64,000 nt of DNA from an uncultured Burkholderiales bacterium (GCA_937949525.1 CALEDT010000006.1:1-64000), one strand, 5' to 3'; positions 44,265 through 55,868 are shown, numbered from the stretch's first letter. The notes: generated from the sequence alone by a model not told the origin. Numbers and translations are program-made.

Positions 44265-45185
44265 TCACACGTGCGCCAGCCAAGAGGCGTGAGCCTCGGA
44301 ACGGCCCTGCACGCAATCGAAATACAGGGCCTGCAGCCGCGCGGTGATCGGGCCCCGGTCGCCGCTGCCGATGGCGCGGTTGTCCAGCTCGCGGATCGGT
44401 GTCACTTCCGCCGCGGTGCCGGTGAAGAACGCCTCGTCGGCGCAGTAAACCTCGTCGCGCGTGATGCGCTTCTCGATCACCGCAATACCCTGTTCGGCGG
44501 CGAGGTGCATGATGGTGTCGCGCGTGATACCTTCGAGCGCCGAGGTCAGATCCGGCGTATACAGCCTGCCGTCGCGCACGATGAAAATGTTCTCGCCGGA
44601 GCCCTCGGCGACGAAGCCGTCGACGTCCAGCAGCAGCGCTTCCTGATAGCCGTCGGTTTCCGCCTCGCGGTGAGCCAGGATGGAGTTCATGTAGTTACCG
44701 TTGGCCTTGGCCTTGCACATGGTGATATTGACGTGATGGCGGGTGAACGACGACGTTTTCACGCGGATACCGTGTTCCAGCGCCTCCTGGCCGAGATAGG
44801 CGCCCCAGGGCCAGGCGGCGACGATCACGTGCACCGACAGGGCCTTGGCGGAGATGCCCATGGCCTCGGCGCCGTAGAACGCCATCGGCCGCAAATAGCC
44901 GCTCTTCAGGCCGTTGGCGCGCACCACGTCCAGTTGCGCCCGGTTCAGGGTGTCCTTGTCGTAGGGCAGCTTCATGCCCAGGATGTGGGCCGAGCGAAAC
45001 AGCCGGTCGGTATGCTCGCGCAGGCGGAAGATGGCCGGCCCCGCCGGCGTCTCGTAGGCGCGCACGCCTTCGAACACGCCCATGCCGTAATGCAGCGTGT
45101 GGGTCAGCACGTGCGTGGTGGCACTGCGCCAGTCGACCAGCTTGCCGTCGTACCAGATGACCCCGTCGCGGTCGGCCATGGACAT
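44265..45185 (-). CDS. ilvE: branched-chain amino-acid aminotransferase
   Basis: The 306-residue class IV PLP enzyme makes valine, leucine and isoleucine. Signatures are MADRDGVIWYDGKLVDWRSATTHVLTHTLHYGMGVFEGVRAY, RLREHTDRLFRSAHILGM, KAKANGNYMNS with the PLP lysine region, EALLLDVDGFVAEGSGENIFIV and EVYCADEAFFTGTAAEVTPIRELD. This length and start match bacterial IlvE group I. ATG at 45179 is an alternative start. The small zinc-finger gene follows. Confidence 0.95.
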   Translation of the reverse strand: MSMADRDGVIWYDGKLVDWRSATTHVLTHTLHYGMGVFEGVRAYETPAGPAIFRLREHTDRLFRSAHILGMKLPYDKDTLNRAQLDVVRANGLKSGYLRPMAFYGAEAMGISAKALSVHVIVAAWPWGAYLGQEALEHGIRVKTSSFTRHHVNITMCKAKANGNYMNSILAHREAETDGYQEALLLDVDGFVAEGSGENIFIVRDGRLYTPDLTSALEGITRDTIMHLAAEQGIAVIEKRITRDEVYCADEAFFTGTAAEVTPIRELDNRAIGSGDRGPITARLQALYFDCVQGRSEAHASWLAHV

Positions 45186-45247
45186 GATGAAGACTCCACT
45201 CGATTCGGAAGAGCCGGCATTTTATCGCAGCGCGGCGCGCGTCCGCG

Positions 45248-47485
45248 TCAGATCGACGTCGGAAAGTTCGCGCAGTAGCTTGCGAACGCGTCCGAGGGCA
45301 GCGCCCGCGCGTAGCGGAACCCCTGCATGCGATGACAGCCGACGCCAAGCAGGAAGGCTTCCTGCGCCGCGGTTTCGATGCCTTCGGCGATGGCCTCCAG
45401 GCCCAGCGTGTGCGCCAGGCCGATGATCGCGGCGGCGATGGCGGCGTCGCTGGGGTCGCCCGGGATGTCATGCACGAAGGAGCGGTCGATCTTGAGGTTG
45501 TCGATGGGCAGTTGCTTGAGATAGGCCAGCGAGGAGTAGCCGGTGCCGAAATCGTCGATGGCGATGCGCACGCCGCGTTCGCGCAGGCGCAGCAGCGGTG
45601 GCCGGCAGATCGTGATGTCGCGCATGAGCACGTTTTCCGTCAGCTCCAGTTGCAGATGCGTACCGTCGATGGCGAACTCGTCGAGCAGGGCGGCGATGCC
45701 AGGTGCGAAATCGACGTGCGCGAGCTGCGCGGCGGAAATGTTGACGGAGATGTAGTCCAGTTCCAGTCCTGCGGCGCGCCAGTCACGAAAGACGCGCAGC
45801 GCCTCACGCAGCACCCATGTGCCGATCGGCACGATCAGGCGGGTTTCCTCCACCAGCGGAATGAAGCGTGCCGGTCCCTCGATGCCGACCGGCGCGCCGG
45901 GCCAGCGGATCAGCGCCTCGGCGGCGATGACCCGACCGCGTTCGAGATCGACGATGGGTTGGTAATGCAGGGTGAATTCCTCACGCCGCACGGCGCCGCG
46001 CAGGGCGTTCTCCAGGCTCAGTTTCTCGTCGACGCTGTCGGACAGGTCCAGGCTGAAGCGGACGTAGCCGTCGCGGCCGGATTCCTTGGCGCGGTACATG
46101 GCGGCATCGGCGTTCTTCAGCAGGTTGACCGCGTCGAGGCCGTCCTCCGGGAACAGGGTGATGCCGATGCTGCATCCCAGGTGCAGTTCCTGGCCCTCGA
46201 TGACGAAGGGCAGACGCAGCGCTGTCACGATCTTGCCGGCGAGCAAGGGGATGTCCTCGTGGCGCGCCACCTGTTCCATCAGTACGACGAACTCGTCGCC
46301 ACCCAGGCGTCCCACCGTGTCGCTGCGCCGCACCAGCGCCTGCAGGCGACGCGCCACCTCCACCAGCACCAGATCGCCGATGTGATGGCCGAGGCTGTCG
46401 TTGATGTACTTGAAGCGGTCGAGGTCGATGAACAGCAGGCCGAACATCGAGCAATCGCGCTTGGCGCGGATCAGCGCCTGTTCCAGGCGGTCGGAGAACA
46501 GCAGGCGGTTGGGCAGGCCGGTGAGAACGTCGTGGTGGGCGAGGAAATCGAGGCGCGACTGGGTTTCCTTGAGATGCGTGATGTCGGTGATGATGGCGAT
46601 GTGATGGGTCTTTCGCCCGCCCTCGTCGCGCACCACGGTGATCGACTGTAGCAGCGGGATGACGGAGCCGTCCCGCGTGCGGTCATAGATCTCGCCCTTC
46701 CAGAAGTCGTTCTCGTTCAGTTCGCGCCACATGGCATCGTAGAACGCCGGCTCGTGCAGGCCGGATTGCAGCAGCTTGGGATCCCGCCCGAGCAACGACG
46801 CGGCGTCGTAGCCGGTGATGCGGCTGAAGGCGGCGTTGACCTCGACGATGCGGTTGTCGGCGTCGGTGATCAGGATGCCCTCGCCGGTATGGTCGAACAC
46901 CTGTGCGTACAGGTGCAGATTGGCCTCCGCCGCCTTCTGCCGGGTGAGATCGAAGAACAGATAGACGATCTTCTCGCGGCGCCCGTCCGCGTCGAGGATT
47001 TCCGACATGATGGCGTGATAGTGACGACCGCCGAACTGGAAATCGTATTCGCGGCCGCCGTCGCCGCCGAGCGCGCGCAGGGATGCGCCGTGCGAGCAGA
47101 TTTCCATGAAGCGGCGTCCGTTCAGCGACGCGCAGCCTTCGTCGGGGAAGAACCATGTCAGCGCCAGGCGATTGCAGTCTGCCACGGTGTCGTCCGGATT
47201 GACCACGATCACCGCCGCTTCCAGCGCGTCGAAAATGGCGCGGATCTGCTTGCGCGCCAGCGCCAGGTCGTGGTTGGTCTCCTCCAGATGGGTCAGGATC
47301 TGGGCGAATGAGTCGGCGACGATGCCGATCGGATCGAGCTCGATCAGGGTGTCGTCGTCCAGTTCCTCGGCGCGCAACGGCAGCGTGCCCATCAGCCCCA
47401 GCAACTGGTCGACCTTGGCGCGGATGTAGCCGATCGCGGCCTGCTGGCGTGCGCGGTCGGCCGGCGGCGGCAGGTCAGCGGGCAT
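45248..47485 (-). CDS. PAS-PAS-GGDEF-EAL c-di-GMP regulator
   Basis: The 745-residue cytoplasmic protein has PAS domains at about 82-185 and 190-305 (the second with EGILITDADNRIVEVNAAFSRITGY), a GGDEF domain with intact GGDEF at 395-399, and an EAL domain with EALIRW at 523-528. An I-site R-x-x-D (Arg386-Asp389) lies five residues before GGDEF. Both activities look possible, so it may make or degrade c-di-GMP in response to its PAS input. Its start overlaps the TusA-like gene by 11 bp, tying it to the sulfur genes upstream. No membrane segment is seen. Confidence 0.93.
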   Translation of the reverse strand: MPADLPPPADRARQQAAIGYIRAKVDQLLGLMGTLPLRAEELDDDTLIELDPIGIVADSFAQILTHLEETNHDLALARKQIRAIFDALEAAVIVVNPDDTVADCNRLALTWFFPDEGCASLNGRRFMEICSHGASLRALGGDGGREYDFQFGGRHYHAIMSEILDADGRREKIVYLFFDLTRQKAAEANLHLYAQVFDHTGEGILITDADNRIVEVNAAFSRITGYDAASLLGRDPKLLQSGLHEPAFYDAMWRELNENDFWKGEIYDRTRDGSVIPLLQSITVVRDEGGRKTHHIAIITDITHLKETQSRLDFLAHHDVLTGLPNRLLFSDRLEQALIRAKRDCSMFGLLFIDLDRFKYINDSLGHHIGDLVLVEVARRLQALVRRSDTVGRLGGDEFVVLMEQVARHEDIPLLAGKIVTALRLPFVIEGQELHLGCSIGITLFPEDGLDAVNLLKNADAAMYRAKESGRDGYVRFSLDLSDSVDEKLSLENALRGAVRREEFTLHYQPIVDLERGRVIAAEALIRWPGAPVGIEGPARFIPLVEETRLIVPIGTWVLREALRVFRDWRAAGLELDYISVNISAAQLAHVDFAPGIAALLDEFAIDGTHLQLELTENVLMRDITICRPPLLRLRERGVRIAIDDFGTGYSSLAYLKQLPIDNLKIDRSFVHDIPGDPSDAAIAAAIIGLAHTLGLEAIAEGIETAAQEAFLLGVGCHRMQGFRYARALPSDAFASYCANFPTSI

Positions 47486-47723
47486 CGATGCGCAGGCGAT
47501 AGAGGCCGGCGTCGCGGGTCACCTCGCAACGGTAGCCCATCTTGGCGACGGCATCCGGGATGGTGGTGGTGGCCTGGCGGTCGTCGGTCAGCACTTCCAG
47601 CACAGCCGTGCCCGCGCGCACCTGGGCGCCGCTTTCATTCAGCAGCTTGAGTGTCAGCAACAGGCAGGACGGGCAGATCTGGCCCTGGATGTCGAGCGGG
47701 ATGATGCGCGGGTCGTGGGTCAT
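47475..47723 (-). CDS. TusA/YeeD-like sulfur carrier with CPSC motif
   Basis: The 82-residue protein has the TusA fold signature: IPLDIQGQICPSCLLLTLKLLNESG, then VLEVLTDDRQATTTIPDAVAKMGYRCEV. The usual CPxP motif is here Cys17-Pro-Ser-Cys20, so Pro is replaced by a second Cys. TusA-type proteins carry persulfide sulfur. It overlaps the YeeE-type transporter gene by 4 bp, as in the thiosulfate-uptake pair TsuA/TsuB (YeeE/YeeD). It also overlaps the c-di-GMP gene by 11 bp. Confidence 0.85.
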   Translation of the reverse strand: MTHDPRIIPLDIQGQICPSCLLLTLKLLNESGAQVRAGTAVLEVLTDDRQATTTIPDAVAKMGYRCEVTRDAGLYRLRIDAR

Positions 47724-48835
47724 CGGCGAATCACGAAGCGGGTCAACAAGCGGCTGCCAAGCCAGGCGCCGGGCACCAGCCCAAGCAGGAACAGCAGGCT
47801 TTGCAGGGCGAGGATGGGCAGACCGCCCCAAAGATGCCAGATGTTGCAGCCCGGCACCATGCGCGCGCCAAGCCCCAGCAGCAGGCCGCCGAGCAGCGCC
47901 GACAGCAGTTGGCGACGCGGCACACGCCAGCGCGGGCGGAACTCGCCAAGGCACAGCGCGGACGCCAGCGCGCCGAGCAGGATGCCGACGATCAGCGGAT
48001 ACTGGATCGCCGCCACGGCGTCGAGCGCCGGACCGGGGCCGCCGCGTACCACCTGATCGACGAACGGCGGCTGGTAGGCCAGCGGTTGCGCGGAAAAAAA
48101 GGCGAGGGCGGCGACGTGCTGCGGCCAGAACCAGGATTCGACCTGGGCGCCAAGCTTGGCGTAGGCGGTAGTGATGCCCAGCGGCATGCCCACCAGCAGC
48201 CAGGAGAACAGGCCGACACCAGCGAGGATCAGGGCCGCGCGCCAGGGTTGGATGTGACCCAGCGCGTGCGATGGCCGCGTCATGCGTCCGGCGCGGAACC
48301 AGCGGTACAGCAGCGCCGCGCCGAGCCCGGCAAGCGGCAGGATCAGCATGGCCGGCGGCACGCCCAGCCATTGCGCCACGGTCAGCGCCTCGTCGTGCAG
48401 GCGCGTCGCGCGGGTCACCGCCGTCCATTCGGCATGGCCTTCCGCGTACAGCGCCGAGCCCGCCAGCATGCCGAGGAAGGCGACGCCGGCGGCGAGGCTG
48501 CCGGCGCCGAGCTTGTACAGCGTGCCGACCACGCAGCCGCCGGCGAGCACCATGCCGACGCCGAACACGAAGCCGCCGGCGACGCTGGCCAGCGACGGTG
48601 GCCCCAGCAGCGGAAACGGGTAGGGCGACAGCAGGCCGAGCGCGCGCGCCGCCTCGAACAGCGCCATGCTCGCCACCACCAGCAGCAGCAGCATGCGTAA
48701 TAAAAACGTGTCGCCGAACAGAAACGGATCGCGAAACATGGCGGTGACGCAGAAATCCGAGCGGTGCATGACCCAGCCCGCCAGCAGACCGGCGCAGAGG
48801 GATGCGGCGACGAGCAACGCGAAGGGAGAGTCCAA
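47720..48835 (-). CDS. YeeE/YedE (TsuA)-family sulfur-compound transporter
   Basis: The 371-residue membrane protein has about nine helices. The conserved cysteines of the family lie in HRSDFCVTAMF, VLAGGCVVGTLYKLG and VPGCNIWHLWGG. In the TsuA family three cysteines pass thiosulfate through the membrane. The coupled TusA-like gene supports thiosulfate or a similar sulfur compound as substrate. Exact specificity is inferred. Confidence 0.87.
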   Translation of the reverse strand: MDSPFALLVAASLCAGLLAGWVMHRSDFCVTAMFRDPFLFGDTFLLRMLLLLVVASMALFEAARALGLLSPYPFPLLGPPSLASVAGGFVFGVGMVLAGGCVVGTLYKLGAGSLAAGVAFLGMLAGSALYAEGHAEWTAVTRATRLHDEALTVAQWLGVPPAMLILPLAGLGAALLYRWFRAGRMTRPSHALGHIQPWRAALILAGVGLFSWLLVGMPLGITTAYAKLGAQVESWFWPQHVAALAFFSAQPLAYQPPFVDQVVRGGPGPALDAVAAIQYPLIVGILLGALASALCLGEFRPRWRVPRRQLLSALLGGLLLGLGARMVPGCNIWHLWGGLPILALQSLLFLLGLVPGAWLGSRLLTRFVIRR

Positions 48836-48910
48836 GCGGCGGCTGAAAGAACAGGCGTGCGATCGACGGCGGCAAAGATAGACCGAATCGGCCGGCGGCG
48901 ATAGCCGTGT

Positions 48911-49690
48911 TCACAGCGTCCAGTCGTACTCGACGGTCAGCGGCGCGTGGTCGCTGAAGCGTGTTTCCTTGTACACCGTGGCCGATCGGGCGCGCGCGGC
49001 GATGCCCGGTGTGGCGATCTGGTAGTCGATCCGCCAGCCAACGTTCTTGGCCCAGGCTTGGCCGCGGTTGGACCACCAGGTATAGCCCTCCCCCGTGGTG
49101 TCGGGGTGCAGCCGGCGATAGACGTCCACCCAGCCCAGGTGGGTGAATACCTCGTCCAGCCAGGCGCGTTCCTCGGGCAAGAAGCCGGAATTCTTCTGGT
49201 TGGATTTCCAGTTCTTCAGGTCGACCTCGCGGTGCGCGATGTTCCAGTCGCCGCACAGGATCACCTCGCGCCCGCCGGCGGCGAGCCGTTCCAGTCGCGG
49301 TCGGAAGCGGCGCATGAACTCGAATTTCGCGGCCTGACGGTGTTCGCCGCTGGAGCCCGAGGGCAGATAGACGGAAACCACCGACAGCATGTCGAAGCAG
49401 GCCTCCAGGTAACGTCCCTCGGCGTCGATTTCCGGAATGCCGATGCCTTCGATGATCGCGTCCGGCTGGCGTCGGCTATATAGGCCCACCCCGCTGTAGC
49501 CCTTTTTCTCGGCGTAATGGAAGTAACCGAAGAATCCCGGCGGATTGAGCATTTCCAGGGTCAGGTCGGTGGCCTGCGCTTTCAGTTCCTGCACGCAGAC
49601 GAGGTCGGCATGCTGATGGCGTAGCCAGGAGAAGAAGCCTTTGTCGGTGGCGGAACGGATTCCGTTAAGATTCAAACTAATGACACGCAT
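48911..49690 (-). CDS. xthA: exodeoxyribonuclease III
   Basis: The 259-residue AP endonuclease starts MRVISLNLNGIRSATDKGFFSWL and contains VCVQELKAQ, YSGVGLYSRR, ILCGDWNIAHREVDLKN, WRIDYQIATP and RFSDHAPLTVEYD. It repairs abasic sites. It is divergent from pyrE with only 15 bp between the starts, a typical betaproteobacterial pair. Confidence 0.95.
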   Translation of the reverse strand: MRVISLNLNGIRSATDKGFFSWLRHQHADLVCVQELKAQATDLTLEMLNPPGFFGYFHYAEKKGYSGVGLYSRRQPDAIIEGIGIPEIDAEGRYLEACFDMLSVVSVYLPSGSSGEHRQAAKFEFMRRFRPRLERLAAGGREVILCGDWNIAHREVDLKNWKSNQKNSGFLPEERAWLDEVFTHLGWVDVYRRLHPDTTGEGYTWWSNRGQAWAKNVGWRIDYQIATPGIAARARSATVYKETRFSDHAPLTVEYDWTL

Positions 49691-49705
49691 GTCTCGTTTG
49701 GAGCG

Positions 49706-50353
49706 GTGGCGGTGGACGATTTCAAGCAGGCTTTCCTCGAACTCGCGATCGAGCATCGGGTGTTGCTGTTCGGCGAATTCAGGACCAAGGCGGGGCGGCT
49801 GAGCCCCTACTTCTTCAACGCCGGGTTGTTCAACGATGGCGTGGCGTTGAAACGGCTGGGTGAATTCTACGCCAAGGCGATCACCGCCTCGGATCTAGTG
49901 TTCGACGGTCTGTTCGGCCCGGCGTACAAGGGCATTCCGCTGGCCGCGGCGGTGGCCATCGCCTTTGCCGTCGACGGACGCGCCGTGCCGTTCAGCTACA
50001 ACCGCAAGGAGATCAAGGATCATGGCGAGGGCGGCGCCATCGTCGGCGCGCCGCTGGCCGGGCGGGTGCTGATCGTCGATGATGTCATCTCCGCCGGCAC
50101 CTCGGTGCGCGAGTCGGTCGAACTGATCCGCGCCGCCGGCGCCACCCCGTGCGGCGTGGCCATTGCGCTGGACCGGATGGAACGCGGCCAGGGTGCCTTG
50201 TCGGCGACACAGGAGGTGGCGCGCGCATTCGATCTGCCGGTCATCGCCATCGTCGACCTGGACGATCTGGTCGATTATCTCGCCGCCCGGCCCGGCCAGG
50301 GCGATACGTTGGCGGCGATCCAGGCCTATCGCGAAGTGTATGGCACGCCTTGA
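49706..50353 (+). CDS. pyrE: orotate phosphoribosyltransferase
   Basis: The 215-residue protein makes OMP from orotate and PRPP. Signatures are FGEFRTKAGRLSPYFFNAG, FGPAYKGIPLAAAVA, FSYNRKEIKDHGEGG and the PRPP loop VLIVDDVISAGTSVRES. The start is GTG at 49706, close to the divergent exonuclease gene. Its last 14 bases overlap the start of a DUF4124 gene. Confidence 0.96.
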   Translation: MAVDDFKQAFLELAIEHRVLLFGEFRTKAGRLSPYFFNAGLFNDGVALKRLGEFYAKAITASDLVFDGLFGPAYKGIPLAAAVAIAFAVDGRAVPFSYNRKEIKDHGEGGAIVGAPLAGRVLIVDDVISAGTSVRESVELIRAAGATPCGVAIALDRMERGQGALSATQEVARAFDLPVIAIVDLDDLVDYLAARPGQGDTLAAIQAYREVYGTP

Positions 50354-50984
50354 TGTCACGCGCCGCAGCCTGACGTCGGCTACGCTGCTGCTGATAGGGC
50401 TGGCGGGCCTTCCAGCCTGGGGTCAGGCCACCACCTACCGCTGGGTCGACGAGCATGGGCGCGTGCACTACGGTGACGTCATGCCCGGACAGCAGGCCGG
50501 ACGCGGCCACAGCGAACTGGACCGGCAGGGGCGGGTGCTGCGCGAGACCGAACGCGCGCGCCTGACGCCGGCTGATCGCCAGGCACGCGAGGAAGCGCAG
50601 GCACGTCAGGAGGAAGCCCTGCGTCGTGCGGAACAGCAGCAGCGCCATGATCGCGCGCTGCTGACCACCTATGTCAGCGAACAGGAGATCGACCTGGTGC
50701 GCGATCGCGCCATGGAACTGGAAGCCCTGCGGCTGCGCAGCTTGAAGGCCCGTCTGGCTTCCGCGGCGGAGAAGCTGGCCTACAGCGATGCCCAGATCGC
50801 ACCGTACGAACGTGCCGGCAAGCCGGCGCCGGCGGCATTCACACAGATGCGTGAGGAGGCACGGGCCGAACTGGCGCGCACCGGCGAACTGATCCGCCAG
50901 CGCGAGCAGGCCATGGAACAGGTGCGGCAGCGCTTCGACGCCGACAAGGCGCGTTTCCGCGAGCTCAAGGCGCAGATGCGTTGA
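50340..50984 (+). CDS. secreted DUF4124-domain protein with coiled coil
   Basis: The 214-residue product has a signal peptide (LLLIGLAGLPAWGQ), a short DUF4124 segment (TTYRWVDEHGRVHYGDVMPG), then a long charged coiled coil from about residue 75 to the end. DUF4124 domains are common in proteobacterial envelope proteins, function unknown. The ATG at 50340 overlaps the pyrE end by 14 bp, implying coupling. A hairpin follows. Confidence 0.78.
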   Translation: MARLDVTRRSLTSATLLLIGLAGLPAWGQATTYRWVDEHGRVHYGDVMPGQQAGRGHSELDRQGRVLRETERARLTPADRQAREEAQARQEEALRRAEQQQRHDRALLTTYVSEQEIDLVRDRAMELEALRLRSLKARLASAAEKLAYSDAQIAPYERAGKPAPAAFTQMREEARAELARTGELIRQREQAMEQVRQRFDADKARFRELKAQMR

Positions 50985-50998
50985 GCCGGGAAAACGCT

Positions 50999-51020
50999 GG
51001 GCCGAGGTGCCACTCGGCCC
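50999..51020. terminator. hairpin between the DUF4124 gene and gatB
   Basis: An 8-bp perfect stem, GGGCCGAG with CTCGGCCC around a 6-nt loop, lies between convergent genes. It may end both transcripts, though T-runs are absent. Confidence 0.55.
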
Positions 51021-51029
51021 GACTGGCCA

Positions 51030-52481
51030 TTAGTCCATACCCGTCAGCTTGCGCCGCAGCAGCGCATTGACCTGCGCCGGGTTGGCCTTGCCCTTGCTGG
51101 CCTTCATGACCTGACCGACCAGGGCATTGAATGCCTTCTCCTTGCCGGCGCGGAATTCCTCCACCGACTTGGCGTTGGCCGCCATCACCTCGTCGATGAG
51201 CGCCTCGATGGCGCCGCTGTCCGACAGTTGTCGCAGACCACGCGCGGCGATGATGGTGTCGGCGTCGCCTTCGCCCGCCCACATCGCTTCGAACACCTGT
51301 TTGGCCAGCTTGCCGGACAGCGTGCCGTCCTGCACCCGGCCGAGCAGCGAGGCCAGTGCCGCCGGCGCGACCGGACTGTCGGCGATGTCGCGTTCCACCT
51401 TGTTCAAGGCCGCGGACAGGTCACCCATCACCCAGTTGGCCGCCAGCTTGGCATCGGCTTGCGGCAGCGCGGCCAGCAGCGCTTCGAAATACTCGGCGGT
51501 GGCGCGTGACGCGGTGAGCGCGCCGGCGTCATAGGCCGACAGGCCCAGATCGGCCTGGTAGCGGGCGCGCTTCTGCGCCGGCAGTTCCGGCAGGGCGGAG
51601 CGCAGTTGCTCGATCCAGTCCTCGTCCAGCTTCACCGGCAGCAGGTCGGGATCGGGAAAATAGCGGTAGTCGTGCGCCTCCTCCTTGCTGCGCATCATGC
51701 GCGTCTCGCCGCTGTCCGGGTCGAACAGCACGGTCGCCTGTTCGATGGCATGGCCATCCTCGATGCGTTCAATCTGCCAGCGTGCCTCGTAGTCGATGGC
51801 TTGCTCCAGGAAGCGGAAGGAATTCAGGTTCTTGATCTCGCGCCGCGTGCCGAATTCACGCTGCCCCACCGGCCGCACCGAGACGTTGGCATCGACGCGG
51901 AAACTGCCCTCCTGCATGTTGCCGTCACAGATGCCGATCCAGGTCACCAAGGTGTGCAACGCACGGGCATAGGCCACCGCCTCCTTCGCCGAGCGCATAT
52001 CCGGCTCGGAGACGATCTCCAGCAGCGGCGTGCCGGCGCGGTTCAGATCGATGCCGGTCATGCCATGGTAGTCCTCGTGCAGCGACTTGCCGGCATCTTC
52101 TTCCAGGTGCGCGCGGGTGATGCGGATGACTTTCTCGCCGTCGTCGACACCGATGGTCAGCGCGCCGGCTTCGACGATGGGCAGCGCGAACTGGCTGATC
52201 TGGTAGCCCTTGGGCAGATCCGGGTAGAAGTAATTCTTGCGATCGAACACGTTGATGCGGTTGATGCGCGCGCCGATCGCCAGCGCGAAGCGGATTGCGC
52301 GTTCCACCGCCCCCCGGTTGAGCACCGGCAGCACACCGGGCAGGGCCAAATCGACCGCGCACGCCTGGGTGTTGGGTGCCGCCCCGAACGCGGTGGCCGC
52401 GCCGGAGAAGATCTTGCTGCGCGTCGAAAGCTGCGCATGCACCTCCAGACCGATCACGGTTTCCCAGCGCGCGCCGTTCAT
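51030..52481 (-). CDS. gatB: Asp-tRNA(Asn)/Glu-tRNA(Gln) amidotransferase subunit B
   Basis: The 483-residue protein has [58 protein letters not shown] and the C-terminal YqeY-like domain ([22 protein letters not shown]). It holds the tRNA and activates the misacylated Glu or Asp with ATP. A 4-base overlap joins it to a small Cys-rich gene upstream, which separates it from gatA. Confidence 0.96.
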   Translation of the reverse strand: MNGARWETVIGLEVHAQLSTRSKIFSGAATAFGAAPNTQACAVDLALPGVLPVLNRGAVERAIRFALAIGARINRINVFDRKNYFYPDLPKGYQISQFALPIVEAGALTIGVDDGEKVIRITRAHLEEDAGKSLHEDYHGMTGIDLNRAGTPLLEIVSEPDMRSAKEAVAYARALHTLVTWIGICDGNMQEGSFRVDANVSVRPVGQREFGTRREIKNLNSFRFLEQAIDYEARWQIERIEDGHAIEQATVLFDPDSGETRMMRSKEEAHDYRYFPDPDLLPVKLDEDWIEQLRSALPELPAQKRARYQADLGLSAYDAGALTASRATAEYFEALLAALPQADAKLAANWVMGDLSAALNKVERDIADSPVAPAALASLLGRVQDGTLSGKLAKQVFEAMWAGEGDADTIIAARGLRQLSDSGAIEALIDEVMAANAKSVEEFRAGKEKAFNALVGQVMKASKGKANPAQVNALLRRKLTGMD

Positions 52482-52816
52482 GGTTGTGCCGCTCCGTCGA
52501 TCTGCGCGTCACGCAACCGACGCAGTCCTTCCGGCATGGTCAGCGTGGCGCGGTCCCAGCCTTCCATGTCCAGTACCGAATCCAGGCACGCCTCCATCTC
52601 GGCGTGCGCGCGCGCGGCGGCGGCGGCGATGGCCTCGTGCACTGCGCACGATATCGGCCCGCCGGTGATGCAATCGCGCTGGTAGGCGTAAAGCGAGCGC
52701 AGGCGCCGGATCTGTTCCGCCACCTGGGCCGGGCAGGCGCACATGTAAATCATGGCCTGATCGATGATGGTCTTGAGTTGCTGGTCATCGAATCGATGCT
52801 GGAGGGGCTCAGACAT
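52478..52816 (-). CDS. small Cys-rich protein between gatA and gatB
   Basis: The 112-residue product has Cys at 26, 28, 49, 57 and 77 ([47 protein letters not shown]). It has helices but no signal peptide. Several Cys near each other suggest a metal or Fe-S site, not proven. AAGGAG precedes its ATG, and its stop overlaps the gatB start as ATGA, so it is translated with the amidotransferase. I do not recognise a family. Confidence 0.7.
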   Translation of the reverse strand: MSEPLQHRFDDQQLKTIIDQAMIYMCACPAQVAEQIRRLRSLYAYQRDCITGGPISCAVHEAIAAAAARAHAEMEACLDSVLDMEGWDRATLTMPEGLRRLRDAQIDGAAQP

Positions 52817-52839
52817 GTCGGTCTCCTTGCATGAACTGA

Positions 52840-54291
52840 TCAACTCATGCCGGCGGGTAGGCGCCGGTGCCAGTCGGTGATGCATTGGTACTGGTGCGCG
52901 ACATTGAGCAGGCGCGCCTCGGTGAAATAGTCGCCGATCAACTGCAGGCCGATCGGCAGTCCGGCGGTGTCGAAGCCGCAGGGCAGCGATAGGCCGGGCA
53001 GGCCGGCGAGGTTGACGGCGATGGTGTAGATGTCGGACAGGTACATCGCCACCGGGTCGGCGGTCTTCTCGCCCAGCCGGAACGCGGTGGCGGGCGCGGT
53101 GGGACCGAGGATCACGTCGCATTGCCGGAACGCCTGTTCGAAATCGCGCGCGATCAGGCGGCGCAGTTTCTGTGCCTGCAAGTAATAGGCGTCGTAATAG
53201 CCATGCGACAGCACATAGGTGCCGATCATGATGCGTCGCTTGACCTCGGTGCCGAAGCCTTCGGCACGGGTGCGCTCGTACAGGTCGGTAAGATCGCGGT
53301 ATTCCGCGGCGCGATGGCCGTAGCGCACACCGTCGTAACGCGACAGGTTGCTGGAGGCTTCCGCCGGCGCCAGCACGTAGTAGGCGGCGACCGACAACCC
53401 GGAGTTGGGCAGGCTCACATCGACGGTTTCCGCACCCTGCCGGCGCAGTTCTTCGACGGCGGCCAGTACCGCCCGCGCGGTATCCGCGGACAGACCGGCG
53501 CCGAAGAACTCGCGCGGCAGGCCGATGCGCACCCCGGTCAGCGGCCGCGCCAGGTCGCGGGTGTAGTCTTCCGGCGCGCGTTCCAGGCTGGTCGAGTCGC
53601 GCGCGTCGAATCCGGCCATCACGTTCAGCAGCAGCGCGCAATCCTCGGCGCCCGGCGCCATCGGCCCGCCCTGATCGAGCGAGGAAGCGAACGCGATCAT
53701 GCCGTAGCGCGACACCACGCCGTAACTCGGCTTCAGTCCGGTGATGCCGGTCAGCGCCGCCGGCTGGCGGATGGAGCCACCGGTGTCGGTGCCGGTGGCG
53801 GCCGGCGCCATGCGCGCCGCCACCGCCGCCGCGCTGCCGCCGGATGACCCCCCGGGTACGCGCTCGACGTCCCAGGGGTTGCGCACCGGACCGAAGAACG
53901 AAGTCTCGTTGCTCGACCCCATGGCGAACTCATCCATGTTGGTCTTGCCCAGACAGGGCATGCCCGCCGCCTTGCAACGCTCGATCACGGATGCGTCGTA
54001 GGGCGCGGTGAAGTTGGCCAGCATCCTCGAGCCGCAGGTGGTGCGCCAGCCCTCGGCACAGAAAATGTCCTTGTGGGCGATGGGTACGCCGGTGAGCGCT
54101 CCGCCCCGTCCCTGCGCGCGCAGCGCATCGGCGGCACGGGCTTCGCTCAGCGTGCGCTCGGCATCCACGGTGATGAAGGCGTTCAGCGTCGGATTCCATG
54201 CGGCGATGCGCGCCAGATAATCCTGACACAGTTCGACACTGGAGGTTTTGCCCGTGGCAAGCAGGGCGGCGAGTTCGGTGAGCGTCGTCAT
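52840..54291 (-). CDS. gatA: Asp-tRNA(Asn)/Glu-tRNA(Gln) amidotransferase subunit A
   Basis: The 483-residue amidase releases ammonia from glutamine for GatB. The Ser-cisSer-Lys triad is visible: Lys74 (IAHKDIFC), cis-Ser in [13 protein letters not shown] (about 149) and nucleophile Ser173 in [11 protein letters not shown]. It lies between gatC and the small Cys-rich gene. GatCAB together correct Glu-tRNA(Gln) or Asp-tRNA(Asn). Confidence 0.96.
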   Translation of the reverse strand: MTTLTELAALLATGKTSSVELCQDYLARIAAWNPTLNAFITVDAERTLSEARAADALRAQGRGGALTGVPIAHKDIFCAEGWRTTCGSRMLANFTAPYDASVIERCKAAGMPCLGKTNMDEFAMGSSNETSFFGPVRNPWDVERVPGGSSGGSAAAVAARMAPAATGTDTGGSIRQPAALTGITGLKPSYGVVSRYGMIAFASSLDQGGPMAPGAEDCALLLNVMAGFDARDSTSLERAPEDYTRDLARPLTGVRIGLPREFFGAGLSADTARAVLAAVEELRRQGAETVDVSLPNSGLSVAAYYVLAPAEASSNLSRYDGVRYGHRAAEYRDLTDLYERTRAEGFGTEVKRRIMIGTYVLSHGYYDAYYLQAQKLRRLIARDFEQAFRQCDVILGPTAPATAFRLGEKTADPVAMYLSDIYTIAVNLAGLPGLSLPCGFDTAGLPIGLQLIGDYFTEARLLNVAHQYQCITDWHRRLPAGMS

Positions 54292-54300
54292 GGGGAGTGA

Positions 54301-55770
<1,470 letters not shown>

Positions 55771-55868
55771 CCCCACGGTCGGCGCCCTGGCCTTGAGACC
55801 GGTCGAAACGGCGCATTACCCGGCCGGCGTGGTCACGACGCAGCCCAACCGACCAGCGCCCGCATCCC

